64,000 nt of DNA from assembly GCF_046250185.1 (NCBI RefSeq), contig NZ_CP176469.1; one strand, given 5' to 3'. The notes under the pieces are model-generated. The model was not told the DNA's origin. It saw only the letters and a program-made list of their open reading frames with translations, and did not search any database. This document shows positions 1 to 7,716 of the stretch, one piece after another. Positions within the stretch are counted from its first letter, which is position 1. The number at the start of each line of letters is the position of its first letter. The stretch comes from Litorimonas sp046250185. GTDB taxonomy: Bacteria; Pseudomonadota; Alphaproteobacteria; Caulobacterales; Maricaulaceae. A program made the translations under genes and the position numbers.

Positions 1-119
1 GCGCGCAAAGCCCGATCACCGTCAGAGCAAGCAATGACGTGGTGGCCTGCTTTTTCGAGCGCTTTCTCGAAGAATTGGCGCATTGCATCGTCGTCTTCGG
101 CATATAAAATTGTAGCCAT
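1..119 (-). CDS. cpdR: CpdR-like response regulator, 5' part only
   Basis: The first 39 codons of a single-domain response regulator are visible; the rest lies beyond the left edge. The N-terminus begins M-A-T-I-L-Y and then has the acidic pocket A-E-D-D-D at residues 7-11, as in CheY-like receivers. The wording (A-M-R-x-F-x-x-K-A-L-E-K-A-G) is that of CpdR. In Caulobacter, unphosphorylated CpdR primes ClpXP to degrade CtrA-pathway proteins. An AAGGGAC ribosome site precedes the ATG by a few bases. In relatives the neighbour is an N-formylglutamate amidohydrolase gene, as here, which supports the call. The phospho-acceptor Asp is outside the window, so the assignment rests on the N-terminus and on gene order. 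Confidence 0.75.
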   Translation of the reverse strand, partial: MATILYAEDDDAMRQFFEKALEKAGHHVIACSDGDRALR

Positions 120-252
120 GATGTCCCTTTTACGTGTTTTGGGCGAAATCTAGTGCGACATATGCACAAATCCAGCCAATTCCCCTCTTTGCTAGCCTCC
201 GCATCTTAAAAATGTCTAAGCGCAGGCGAAAAAATGCGCTAAGAGGCGATTA

Positions 253-1152
253 ATGTTCAAAACGCCAAAATTCACGCGCCGAAGTGGCAAAAATTGCGCT
301 GGGCCTGATTTATCAGAGTTCCTGCCAGGCCATACGATTGCCTATCCCAGCCAGTGGCGGGCAGGCGTTGTCTTTGCCTCTCCCCATTCGGGACACCTAT
401 ATCCGCAGAGCTTTTTGGATCGCTCCCCGCTGAGTGCGAATGAACTGCGACGGAATGAAGATATATATATAGAGAAATTATTCGCCTCTGTCGTATTGGC
501 GGGGGCGCCTCTTCTGCTGGCAAGATTTCCACGGTGTTTTGTGGACCCCAATCGCGCTGCAGATGAAATCTGGCACGAAGATATGCCATCGCAAGGCAAG
601 CCCAGCGCGCGGGCCGCTGCTGGATTAGGCGTGGTGCCGACGCATTTGAACGAAGCCACGGCGATCTACCGCAAGCCGCTATCCGCAGGGGAGATTCGTG
701 CCCGTATCGATACGCTCTACCATCCCTATCACGCGGCCTTGCGACGCGTTATTGATGAGGCAAAGGCGCGCTTTGGCCAAGCCCTGTTGGTCGATTGCCA
801 TTCCATGCCGGGCTTTGCCCCGATGGGCGCAAGACGACCAGATGTGATCTTGGGGGATCGGTTTGGCGCGGCATGCCATCCCGATACAATGAACCGCATC
901 CGCCGTATCTTCGAAATGGCAGGCTATAGCGTTGGTATTAACTATCCCTATGCGGGTGGGTTTGTGACGCAACATTACGGGCAGCCCGAAACAGGTGTCG
1001 AGGCGATACAGATTGAGATCAATCGCGATCTCTACCTGAACCCCGTGACGTTAGCCCCTAAGCGCGGGTATGAAAAATTATCGCGTAACCTAGATCATAT
1101 TATTACAGAAATTATCGAGGCCGCTTTGCCGCAAGAACGCGCGGCGCAATAA
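253..1152 (+). CDS. N-formylglutamate amidohydrolase family protein
   Basis: A 299-residue protein of the N-formylglutamate amidohydrolase (HutG-like, zinc hydrolase) family, which releases formate from N-formyl amino acids. Visible signatures are H-S-G at residues 45-47, F-V-D-P-N-R-A at 96-102, the metal-site D-C-H-S-M at 181-185, Y-P-Y-A-G-G at 231-236 and G-V-E-A-I-Q-I-E-I at 248-256. It is transcribed divergently from the CpdR-like gene; the 133-bp gap must hold both promoters. An inverted repeat AGCGCA/TGCGCT with a 10-nt loop lies at about 220-241, just before the start. The substrate is not determined: no other histidine-degradation genes are nearby, so the role may differ from HutG. 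Confidence 0.85.
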   Translation: MFKTPKFTRRSGKNCAGPDLSEFLPGHTIAYPSQWRAGVVFASPHSGHLYPQSFLDRSPLSANELRRNEDIYIEKLFASVVLAGAPLLLARFPRCFVDPNRAADEIWHEDMPSQGKPSARAAAGLGVVPTHLNEATAIYRKPLSAGEIRARIDTLYHPYHAALRRVIDEAKARFGQALLVDCHSMPGFAPMGARRPDVILGDRFGAACHPDTMNRIRRIFEMAGYSVGINYPYAGGFVTQHYGQPETGVEAIQIEINRDLYLNPVTLAPKRGYEKLSRNLDHIITEIIEAALPQERAAQ

Positions 1153-1294
1153 GCCTACCGCAATCTGTGCCAAAACAGCACATTGCGCAGTTAACAAGCG
1201 CTATGGGCCGAGCTTTTCTGTGCCACCTCCCCTCAAACACGATAAAAATCCAGCCAAACACTCTCTTTTAGGGCGAACAACTCTCAGGGGAGTT

Positions 1295-1310
1295 TGGCAC
1301 GGCGCTTGCT
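1295..1310 (+). promoter_or_regulatory. sigma-54 (RpoN) type -24/-12 promoter
   Basis: The sequence TGGCACG-GCGC-TTGCT matches the RpoN consensus (TGGCACG-N4-TTGCW) at every defined position, with the GG and GC dinucleotides 12 bp apart. Transcription would start near 1321, about 30 nt before the ATG of the XRE regulator at 1352. Sigma-54 promoters need an enhancer-binding activator; I could not identify its site. Confidence 0.6.
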
Positions 1311-1351
1311 CCCTTCTCTGTGAAGACACATTACATGAGGGACTGTCCACA

Positions 1352-1756
1352 ATGACAAATGATATTGATCTGCATGTCGGTAAACGCTTACGCCGCCGCC
1401 GCCGCCTATTGGGGCTAACCCAGCAATCTCTGGCCGAGCAGGTAGGTATTCGCTTTCAACAAATTCAGAAGTATGAGTGTGGGGCTAACCGTGTTTCAGC
1501 AGCGCGTTTGTTTGAACTCTCAGAAGCGCTCTCTGTGCCGATCCAGTATTTCTACGAGGGTCTATCAGAGAACGATCCGATCTACGGCGAGACCGATGCC
1601 AGTATTATTGCGCCAGACGTTCTGTCGAAAAAAGAAACGATGGACCTCGTGCGGGCTTATTATTCCATGGGCGAAGGGCCGCGCAAACATCTGCTTGATC
1701 TGGCGAAGTCGCTTGAGGCAGGCAGCAAGCCGAGCCTGCGCCTTGTCTCCCCATAG
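1352..1756 (+). CDS. XRE-family (Cro/CI) transcriptional regulator
   Basis: A 134-residue DNA-binding protein with one helix-turn-helix of the Cro/CI type at about residues 12-66 (V-G-K-R-L-R... L-T-Q-Q-S-L-A-E-Q-V-G-I... Q-I-Q-K-Y-E-C-G-A-N-R-V-S). It is followed by the 'P-I-Q-Y-F-Y-E-G' stretch typical of the small alphaproteobacterial XRE regulators related to rhizobial PraR. The frame is open from 1220, but ATG 1352 has a GAGGGA ribosome site 9 nt upstream and gives the usual family N-terminus. A strong sigma-54-type promoter lies just upstream. hisN follows after 55 bp on the same strand. Target genes are unknown. Confidence 0.85.
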   Translation: MTNDIDLHVGKRLRRRRRLLGLTQQSLAEQVGIRFQQIQKYECGANRVSAARLFELSEALSVPIQYFYEGLSENDPIYGETDASIIAPDVLSKKETMDLVRAYYSMGEGPRKHLLDLAKSLEAGSKPSLRLVSP

Positions 1757-1811
1757 ACCTTTGCGACAATCTCGCATTTGATTATCAGGGCGTCCGTGAT
1801 AGGGCGCCCTT

Positions 1812-2636
1812 ATGACATTTACGCCCACTGACATTTCTGATCGCCTTGCCCTGATGCAACACCTGTCAGAGGCAGCGCGGGCGATTACTCTCCCCCTGTT
1901 CGAGACAGACCTTGCGATCACGAATAAGGGCGATAACGTCCTGTTTGATCCTGTGACCGAGGCCGATATTGAAGGCGAGCGCGTCCTGCGCCAGATCATC
2001 CGAGACGCTTTCCCAAAGGACTCTATCGAAGGCGAAGAACTGCCAGATTATCAGGGCGAGAATGACTTTTCGTGGACGCTTGATCCGATTGACGGGACAC
2101 GCGGGTTTATCGCAGGTGTCCCCGTCTGGTCGACCTTGATCGCGCTGTCTTATCAGGGGCAGCCTGTGCTGGGTCTGATAGACGTCGCGGCGCAGGATAA
2201 ATGCTATTGGGGTGATTTGTCAGGCGAGACGAAACGCGCTTGGCGCGTCCATGCGGGCGAAACCACCACCCTGAACACTCGTAAAGTCGATACACTGAAA
2301 GCAGCGATTTTAGGCTGCACAGAACCGCTGGCTATGTTCAAGCCAGGGGAGCGCGCGGCGTATGAAATCATTCGCCGCGGTGTGCGGTTTTCACGGCTGG
2401 GGCTTGACGCCTACGGCTATGGCCTCCTCTGCGAAGGGCGCATGGATATTGTGATTGAAGGGTTGCTCAAGCCCTGCGACGTTCGTGCGCTAATGCCTGT
2501 GATCGAAGGGGCTGGCGGAAAGATCACCGGTTGGCACGGGCAAAATCCTGTCGATGGCGGGCGAATTGTTTGTGTCGGGAATGAAGCGCTTTTGCCAGAG
2601 CTTTACACTTACTTACAGCGGGCCATGGATTCGTAG
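1812..2636 (+). CDS. hisN: Histidinol-phosphatase, inositol monophosphatase family
   Basis: A 274-residue metal-dependent phosphatase. Motifs are G-E-E at 74-76 and D-P-I-D-G-T-R-G-F at 91-99, the metal-binding core of the inositol-monophosphatase fold. A later C-D motif sits in K-P-C-D-V-R-A-L. The G-T-R-G-F wording and the overall length match HisN, which makes histidinol from histidinol phosphate in Actinobacteria and many alphaproteobacteria. It lies downstream of the XRE regulator and may share its transcript. A hairpin AGGGCG/CGCCCT (1787-1810) ends 1 nt before the ATG and could affect translation. Inositol or nucleotide phosphatase activity is the alternative, but HisN fits best. Confidence 0.85.
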   Translation: MTFTPTDISDRLALMQHLSEAARAITLPLFETDLAITNKGDNVLFDPVTEADIEGERVLRQIIRDAFPKDSIEGEELPDYQGENDFSWTLDPIDGTRGFIAGVPVWSTLIALSYQGQPVLGLIDVAAQDKCYWGDLSGETKRAWRVHAGETTTLNTRKVDTLKAAILGCTEPLAMFKPGERAAYEIIRRGVRFSRLGLDAYGYGLLCEGRMDIVIEGLLKPCDVRALMPVIEGAGGKITGWHGQNPVDGGRIVCVGNEALLPELYTYLQRAMDS

Positions 2637-2639
2637 AAA

Positions 2640-3605
2640 TTAGAGCTTCTGCGTTTCCAAGAATTCATCAATCGCAGCAAAACACTGACTGCGTAGCTCA
2701 TCGCGCTCTAGAAATAATTCATGCAAAGCGCCAGGCACGACGACATAGGTTCCACCGCATTTTTCTGCAAACTTCTCAACGGAAGCTGGATCAACGATGG
2801 GATCGCCCCCTGCCCCGATGAGTAGCGCTGGCACTTGCAATTTGTCCGCATTGCGGTTGACTTGCGCCATAGCGCGAAGGGCGGCACGTATCCAACCAAA
2901 TGTCGGCGGGCCGACGCGCAGACGCGGGGACGTCTGAAAGTAAGATGCCCAAATACGGTAACGCTCTTTATCCGTAGTCAGTTTGTTAGAGTTAAACGGC
3001 ACAGGCAGACCGTTACGCTGCTTTTGAAAAGGCAAGTTTTTCCTGTCCATCCCCATTATGCCCAGCGCAACAATACTGCCACGCATGAGCGGGGTCTCCA
3101 GATCAAAAAGTCCAAGCATAGGCGCGCTGCAAATCACTGCATCTGGGTTAAGCACGCCGCTTAAAATGCCTTTGAGGACAATCGTCCCACCCATAGAATG
3201 ACCCATCGCAATATGCGGCTTGGGGAGGAGCGGCAGAAAACATTCCACAGCAAATGCCAAATCGTCAGCATAGGTTTGGAAATCGTCAATATAGCTCTTG
3301 AGTTTATCGGGAAGAACACGGTCAGATAAGCCCTGACCACGGGGATCAACAATAAGGACGTTAAAGCCACGCTTGATAAAATCGAGTGTCGTTTCGAAAT
3401 ATTTTTCGATGAATTCTGTGCGGCCTGGCGAGAAAATAATCGAGCCGCGCGGCGCATCTGTTGCTGCACTCGCGAGCATCACCCGTAAACGCACGCCGTC
3501 GCGCTTGATAAAATAAGTTTTTATCCGTGCTTCCAAGTCAGCCGGAAGGGGTCGCCCGCCAGGCTGGACGATTTCCGCGACATCATAATTTGGCTGAACT
3601 GGCAT
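2640..3605 (-). CDS. Alpha/beta hydrolase, lysophospholipase (PldB)-like
   Basis: A 321-residue serine hydrolase of the Hydrolase_4/serine aminopeptidase S33 group. The nucleophile elbow G-H-S-M-G-G places the catalytic Ser at residue 137. The acid is probably D268 (G-G-D-P-I-V-D) and the base H295 (A-L-H-E). D-P-R-G-Q-G-L-S at 87-94 is the usual strand-4 loop of PldB-like monoacylglycerol/lysophospholipid hydrolases. There is no signal peptide, so it is cytosolic. It converges with hisN with only 3 bp between stops. The substrate is not predictable. Confidence 0.8.
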   Translation of the reverse strand: MPVQPNYDVAEIVQPGGRPLPADLEARIKTYFIKRDGVRLRVMLASAATDAPRGSIIFSPGRTEFIEKYFETTLDFIKRGFNVLIVDPRGQGLSDRVLPDKLKSYIDDFQTYADDLAFAVECFLPLLPKPHIAMGHSMGGTIVLKGILSGVLNPDAVICSAPMLGLFDLETPLMRGSIVALGIMGMDRKNLPFQKQRNGLPVPFNSNKLTTDKERYRIWASYFQTSPRLRVGPPTFGWIRAALRAMAQVNRNADKLQVPALLIGAGGDPIVDPASVEKFAEKCGGTYVVVPGALHELFLERDELRSQCFAAIDEFLETQKL

Positions 3606-3625
3606 GTGGTGTGATCAGAACGCTG

Positions 3626-3651
3626 AAAAAAAGGGCCAAATCGGCCCTTTT
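3626..3651 (-). terminator. Rho-independent terminator after the SCP2 gene
   Basis: Perfect stem AAAAGGGCC/GGCCCTTTT with a 5-nt loop. Read on the minus strand it runs into seven T residues. It lies between the SCP2-domain gene and the next minus-strand gene, so it ends the SCP2 transcript. Confidence 0.8.
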
Positions 3652-3681
3652 CACTCAACGCATGTGTAGCCGCGAATGCGA

Positions 3682-3975
3682 CTACATATTTGAGAATACG
3701 CTTTGCAGACCCATAGCGACAGACATATCGCCTGCGACTTTCAGCTTGCCAGACATGAACGCCATCATCGGGTCCATTTCGCCATTGGCGAGCGCGAGGA
3801 AGTCAGCTTTATCGACATTGATTGTGCAATCTGCTTCGTCGTCAGACACTTTCGCTTCTGTACCTTGCGCCCAAACTGCGCCCTCGCCGCCAAAATCAAA
3901 TTTGACAGATTTATCGATGCCACCAGATTTGCTTAGCGCTTCGCTCATCTTTGCTGCGATTTCAGAATTTTCCAT
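3682..3975 (-). CDS. SCP2 sterol-binding domain protein
   Basis: A 97-residue single-domain protein of the SCP2 (sterol carrier protein 2/UbiJ-like lipid-binding) fold. The C-terminal half has the family pattern of an acidic beta-strand region followed by D-P-M-M-A-F-M-S-G-K-L-K-V-A-G-D-M near residues 70-85. Such proteins bind hydrophobic ligands in the cytosol; the ligand is unknown. The gene is probably monocistronic: a strong terminator follows at 3626-3651. The start codon has a GAAGGGTA ribosome site. An imperfect hairpin (TGTAG.../...CTACA, 3665-3686) overlaps the stop codon. Confidence 0.85.
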   Translation of the reverse strand: MENSEIAAKMSEALSKSGGIDKSVKFDFGGEGAVWAQGTEAKVSDDEADCTINVDKADFLALANGEMDPMMAFMSGKLKVAGDMSVAMGLQSVFSNM

Positions 3976-4073
3976 AATGTACCCTTCCTTGGTTTAGGCA
4001 ATGCTTTGCTTGGAAACTATATGGAGACTCCCCCGCCAAGTTTCCAGTTATTTTTCAAACGCTGTGATTACGC

Positions 4074-4937
4074 TTAAAGTGGCTTTCTAAATTTCAGCGT
4101 CGCGCGATCAGATTCGCCGATATTCTTATACGCCTCTGCGTTAAAGTCTTCGGCTTCAGCTGAGCCTTCTTTGGGCGTCGCAGAGCGCGGCGGCAGCGTC
4201 CAGACACCCATAGGGTGATCGGCTGTATCGAGCGGATTGGCGTTCACTTCCGAGCTTTCAACGAATTCAAAACCAGCATCTGCGGCCAAAGCCTTCATAT
4301 AGCTTTCCTGCACGTAGCCAGAGCCGCCTTTGGGATCTTGCAAAGCTGTTTCTGGCAGACGGTGTTCGACGATGCCTAGCGTGCCGCCAGGTTTGAGGGC
4401 TGCATAAAAATCAGCAAAAGCCTGATCCGCATATCCGCCGCCCATCCAGTTATGGACATTGCGGAAAGACAAGATTGTATCAACACTTTCAGCGGGCAGG
4501 ATCGGGCCTGCATCTTTGCCAAATGCGCCGTATTCGATAGCGCCGTATTCGCTTTCATCACCAAATTTCTCGCGGAAGCTGGCATTACGTTTATCTGCGC
4601 GCTCACTCGCGCCGTCGGGATAAATCACGGCGATGTATTGACCGCCGCCCGCTGACAGATAAGGCGCGAGTATTTGCGTGTACCAACCTGGCCAAATTTC
4701 AGCGACGCGTTGATCAGGTTGCACGTCAAAGAACTCTAGCGTGGCTTGTGGATTACGAAATTTATCGCGGGCCATATCGTCAGCACGGCGCGGATGTGCA
4801 ATCGCATCCGCCAAGGTGATCGCAACGGGCGCTTCAACTTTGGGGGCTTCTGGCGTCGGGGCTGTTGTCTCGCCGCCTGAACACGCCGCCAGCAAAGCGG
4901 CCGATAAAATACTGGCTGTGAGGTAGAATTGACGCAT
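4074..4937 (-). CDS. Lipoprotein with class I methyltransferase fold (COG4798-type)
   Basis: A 287-residue protein with an N-terminal lipoprotein signal peptide (L-L-A-A-C, lipid-modified Cys at 19) and a short A/P/E-rich linker. The rest resembles the 'predicted methyltransferase' family COG4798: a glycine-poor motif I region around V-A-E-I-W-P-G-W-Y, F-R-N-V-H-N-W-M in the middle, and L-G-I-V-E-H-R in the last strand. The odd point is location: SAM is not known in the periplasm, so a secreted lipoprotein of this fold may not be an active methyltransferase. The gene is transcribed away from hsp20. Function unknown. Confidence 0.7.
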   Translation of the reverse strand: MRQFYLTASILSAALLAACSGGETTAPTPEAPKVEAPVAITLADAIAHPRRADDMARDKFRNPQATLEFFDVQPDQRVAEIWPGWYTQILAPYLSAGGGQYIAVIYPDGASERADKRNASFREKFGDESEYGAIEYGAFGKDAGPILPAESVDTILSFRNVHNWMGGGYADQAFADFYAALKPGGTLGIVEHRLPETALQDPKGGSGYVQESYMKALAADAGFEFVESSEVNANPLDTADHPMGVWTLPPRSATPKEGSAEAEDFNAEAYKNIGESDRATLKFRKPL

Positions 4938-5015
4938 GAAAGTCTCCTAATTTTAATTTCCTCTGCCCTAGCAAATTCGCAAGGAATAGCAACTGCATTT
5001 GGAAATATGCCCCCT

Positions 5016-5043
5016 CTTGACGATCACGTTTTCGTTCCCATCT
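5016..5043 (+). promoter_or_regulatory. Sigma-32 (RpoH) type promoter of hsp20
   Basis: CTTGAC (5016-5021), 15 bp, then CCCATCT (5037-5043) resemble the heat-shock consensus CTTGAA ... CCCCATnT. The predicted transcript start (about 5049) falls at the base of the first leader hairpin of the downstream small heat-shock gene. Confidence 0.6.
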
Positions 5044-5049
5044 GCAAAT

Positions 5050-5130
5050 GTGGGACGCCGATAGGGTCCCGCAAACCTCAACCCAGTCGCCCATTTGGGG
5101 ACCGATTTAACATTGCTTATTGAAAGGATG
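5050..5130 (+). promoter_or_regulatory. ROSE-like RNA thermometer in the hsp20 leader
   Basis: Three hairpins can be drawn. The first is GTGGGAC/GTCCCGC (5050-5072). The second is GTC-CCC/GGG-GAC with one bulge (5086-5102). The third is a start-site hairpin (5111-5130) in which CAUUGCUU pairs with AAGGAUG. In the last, the ROSE signature UUGCU (5113-5117) lies opposite the ribosome-binding AAGGA (5124-5128), with a G-G opposition and a bulged C, as in known ROSE elements of alpha- and gammaproteobacterial small heat-shock genes. At low temperature the ribosome site would be masked. The pairing was drawn by hand. Confidence 0.6.
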
Positions 5131-5135
5131 TCACA

Positions 5136-5609
5136 ATGAGAACTTATGATTTTTCACCCCTCTATCGTAGCTTTGTCGGCTTTGATCGCATGGCGAACTT
5201 AATCGATGCCGCCTCGCAAAGCAGCGCCACAAACCAAGCTTACCCCCCTTACAACGTCGTACGGGTGGACGAAGATAGCTATAAGATTGAAATGGCTGTC
5301 GCAGGTTTTGACAATGACGACATCGAGATTGAAAGCCACGAAAACGTGCTCTCAATCATCGCGCGTCGTGAAGGCTCTGCCGATAATGACGGCGTAGAAT
5401 ACCTACATCGCGGCATTGCGGAGCGCGGATTTGAACGCCGCTTCCAACTCGCCGATCACGTCATCGTCAAAAACGCCGAGCTACGGAACGGCTTGCTGAC
5501 GATCTCACTAAAACGTGAACTGCCTGAGGCGCTGAAACCTCGCAAAATTGCTGTTCATTACGGTAATTTAATCGAGGCGAAGCCTAGCGGTAAGTCTAAG
5601 GCTGCCTAA
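5136..5609 (+). CDS. Small heat-shock protein, Hsp20/IbpA family
   Basis: A 157-residue ATP-independent holdase chaperone. The alpha-crystallin domain runs from about residue 40 to 130 and ends with the family motif A-E-L-R-N-G-L-L (114-121, AxxxNGxL). A short C-terminal tail follows. The N-terminus (M-R-T-Y-D-F-S-P-L-Y-R-S-x-V-G-F-D-R) is that of alphaproteobacterial HspA/IbpA proteins. Expression is predicted to be controlled twice: by the sigma-32-like promoter at 5016-5043 and by the ROSE-like leader that covers its AAGGA ribosome site. A 7-bp inverted repeat ATTACGC/GCGTAAT (5617-5665) follows the stop, without a T-run. Confidence 0.9.
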   Translation: MRTYDFSPLYRSFVGFDRMANLIDAASQSSATNQAYPPYNVVRVDEDSYKIEMAVAGFDNDDIEIESHENVLSIIARREGSADNDGVEYLHRGIAERGFERRFQLADHVIVKNAELRNGLLTISLKRELPEALKPRKIAVHYGNLIEAKPSGKSKAA

Positions 5610-5715
5610 ATAGAGATTACGCAATGGACGCCTTCCTCCCCCTTGGGCTTCCCTGACAGCGTAATAGCGGCGGCGTCGCGTGTTCAACCCCCTCCCAGGA
5701 CACGTGGCGCCGCAA

Positions 5716-6726
5716 TCATTTTGAGATCGCGCTTAATATCTCTGTGCCCGTCATTTTCGGCGATTGGCCTTTGGCAAAGGCAGCTTGTGTCATTCTCAGG
5801 ACGGCCGCATTGTAAGGCGCTTCAATGCCCACAAATGCCGCATGACGCACAATCTCGCCTTGCAGATAATCAATTTCAGACACACGTGCAGCGTCCAAAT
5901 CATCCTGCATAGATGATCGCGCTTTGGCGTCTATTTTCACAATTAACTGCATGAGAATTTTATATGCCCAATTTGGCAGTCGCAATGTTGCGATGAGTTG
6001 CTCGGGCCTACGCCCATTAAATGTCGACGGGGTGACGCCATTGGCTTTTGCCACGACCAAAGCCTCCTCCACAATCAGGGCCAAGGCGCGGCGGTAATCA
6101 CGCTGCAAGAGCCCTTCGCGCAAAGTCCCCCCCGCCAGCGTGTTCAGCGCATTATTTAAATTCACCGCCATCTTCGCCCATTGCGCCGCGAGAATGTTGT
6201 CCTCAACTTTGATCGGCTGCCCTGCAGCCGTGAAAGCCTCCAGCACGGCATTATCAACGCCCGCTCCCACGACCAACGCACCCTCTGTGCCGCAATGAAA
6301 TGCACCTGCCCCCGCCGGGGTGACATTAAACGGCACAATGGCGGGAATGATTTTAGCCTTTGGAAGACCTTGCCGCAGAGTTTCTGGATTACGGATACCA
6401 TTTTGGAAGCTAATCACTTGCACATCAGCTTTGGCATGCGTTTTGATGATATTGGCGGCATCTTCCGTGTCTTGGCTTTTGGTGCAGAGCAGGATGATGT
6501 CAGCGGTGGCCAGCGCGACGTAATCAATTTGAAAATCCACTTGATCCAGATGGATAGGGTCTCGGCTGAAGTGCGTGAGCGTCAAACCGTGATTAGCTAT
6601 CGCAGTCTGATACCTTTCGCGTCCAATGAAAGTGACGCGCGCCGACCCGCCATGCTGCAACAACCCGCCCAAATAGCAGCCAATAGATCCGGCGCCGAGA
6701 ATAACGATATGCGGATGATCTGTCAT
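5716..6726 (-). CDS. Ketopantoate reductase family protein (PanE/ApbA-like)
   Basis: A 336-residue NADPH-dependent 2-dehydropantoate 2-reductase family protein. It has the dinucleotide-binding motif G-A-G-S-I-G-C-Y-L-G (11-20), a central Q-N-G-I motif, and the catalytic-lysine region W-A-K-M-A-V-N-L-N-N-A. The C-terminal half is helical as in PanE. The likely reaction is reduction of ketopantoate to pantoate for CoA synthesis. Many bacteria carry paralogues of unclear substrate, so the symbol is withheld. It is divergent from the thioesterase gene at 6832. Confidence 0.8.
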   Translation of the reverse strand: MTDHPHIVILGAGSIGCYLGGLLQHGGSARVTFIGRERYQTAIANHGLTLTHFSRDPIHLDQVDFQIDYVALATADIILLCTKSQDTEDAANIIKTHAKADVQVISFQNGIRNPETLRQGLPKAKIIPAIVPFNVTPAGAGAFHCGTEGALVVGAGVDNAVLEAFTAAGQPIKVEDNILAAQWAKMAVNLNNALNTLAGGTLREGLLQRDYRRALALIVEEALVVAKANGVTPSTFNGRRPEQLIATLRLPNWAYKILMQLIVKIDAKARSSMQDDLDAARVSEIDYLQGEIVRHAAFVGIEAPYNAAVLRMTQAAFAKGQSPKMTGTEILSAISK

Positions 6727-6831
6727 AATTCTGGCATAGCTACATTAGTGAACCATGGCCATGCCTGCTTTAAATTTGATTTCACGCCCACTACGGCAGA
6801 TAAGTTCGCAAAGGACAAAGAGAGCATCACC

Positions 6832-7641
6832 ATGACACAGACAGAAGACATCGGCTTTGCCCAAATCGCGGGTACTATGGCAGATACAAACCATGGTCGC
6901 CGCCCTGACATTCCTGAAAACTGGAAACAAGGTCGTACGTGCTATGGTGGGTTGAGCGCGGCGCTCTTATTGACAGATGTGAGAATGATCCATGTTGATG
7001 TGCCGCCGCTTCGCTCTGCCGTGATCAACTTTGTCGGTCCCGTCACGGATAACCCGACCCTATCGTCCGAAGTCCTCCGCCAAGGTCGCAACGTCACCAG
7101 CATCGCTGCCCGCGCTAATATTGGTGAGCAAGCCGTCTGCACCGCGACCTTTTCTTTTGGGGCCGCACGCGAGTCAGAATTGTCAGTCGCTTTCCCTGCA
7201 CCAGACGCCCCCACACCCAATAATTGCGAGGATTTTACGCCCGACTTTGCTAAGGCTTTTGTTCCCGCCTTTTTTCACCGGTTCGAAACAAAACTCATTG
7301 ACGGCCACCGCCCGATGAGCGGCGCAGATGAGGGCTATATACGCGCGTGGTCGCGTCACAATGACCCTGCGTCTCGCGAAGGAATAGAGAGCCTGCTTTG
7401 CATTGCAGACGTTCTCCCGCCCGCAGCTCTCCCCATGTTTCGTAAAATGGGCGCGGTGAGTTCAATGACGTGGATGTTCAACGTGCTACAAGACGATTTG
7501 TCGACGGATGACGGTTGGTGGCAAATCGAGACGCGTCATACCGCAGGCAATAGCGGCTATAGCAGCCAAGTCATGCGCATATGGAACAGCCGCGGTGACC
7601 TCGTCGTAGACGGGATGCAGAGCGTGACGTTATTTGTGTGA
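6832..7641 (+). CDS. Acyl-CoA thioesterase-like protein (TesB/4HBT_3 type)
   Basis: A 269-residue double-hotdog thioesterase-like protein. The N-terminal half has the W-x-Q-G-R-T-x-Y-G-G substrate-loop motif followed by a helix. The C-terminal half ends in the W-x-x-R-G-D-L-V-x-D-G-x-Q strand common to TesB-type acyl-CoA hydrolases (here I-W-N-S-R-G-D-L-V-V-D-G-M-Q). It should hydrolyse acyl-CoA in the cytosol; chain length is unknown. The frame is open far upstream (to 6181), but that part is antisense to the reductase gene, so ATG 6832 is chosen. Confidence 0.8.
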   Translation: MTQTEDIGFAQIAGTMADTNHGRRPDIPENWKQGRTCYGGLSAALLLTDVRMIHVDVPPLRSAVINFVGPVTDNPTLSSEVLRQGRNVTSIAARANIGEQAVCTATFSFGAARESELSVAFPAPDAPTPNNCEDFTPDFAKAFVPAFFHRFETKLIDGHRPMSGADEGYIRAWSRHNDPASREGIESLLCIADVLPPAALPMFRKMGAVSSMTWMFNVLQDDLSTDDGWWQIETRHTAGNSGYSSQVMRIWNSRGDLVVDGMQSVTLFV

Positions 7642-7692
7642 TGACTTTATATGCTAACAGCAACCCTCTGACCTCCCCCATTGCTCTGGCGT

Positions 7693-7698
7693 TATAAT
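7693..7698 (+). promoter_or_regulatory. TATAAT -10 element before rlmN
   Basis: A consensus TATAAT lies 18 bp before the rlmN ATG, implying a transcript start near 7705 and a very short leader. No good -35 hexamer is at the right spacing (CTGACC sits 19 bp upstream), so this is tentative. Confidence 0.35.
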
Positions 7699-7716
7699 TC
7701 GCCTAAACGCCGCTTC

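Noticed and set aside
206..220. CtrA box between cpdR and the amidohydrolase gene
   Set aside because: TTAA-N7-TAAG matches too few positions of the second half-site.
6181..6831. N-terminal extension of the thioesterase, or a long plus-strand gene
   Set aside because: This open stretch is antisense to the ketopantoate reductase, has no family resemblance and no ribosome site; ATG 6832 gives the family-like start.
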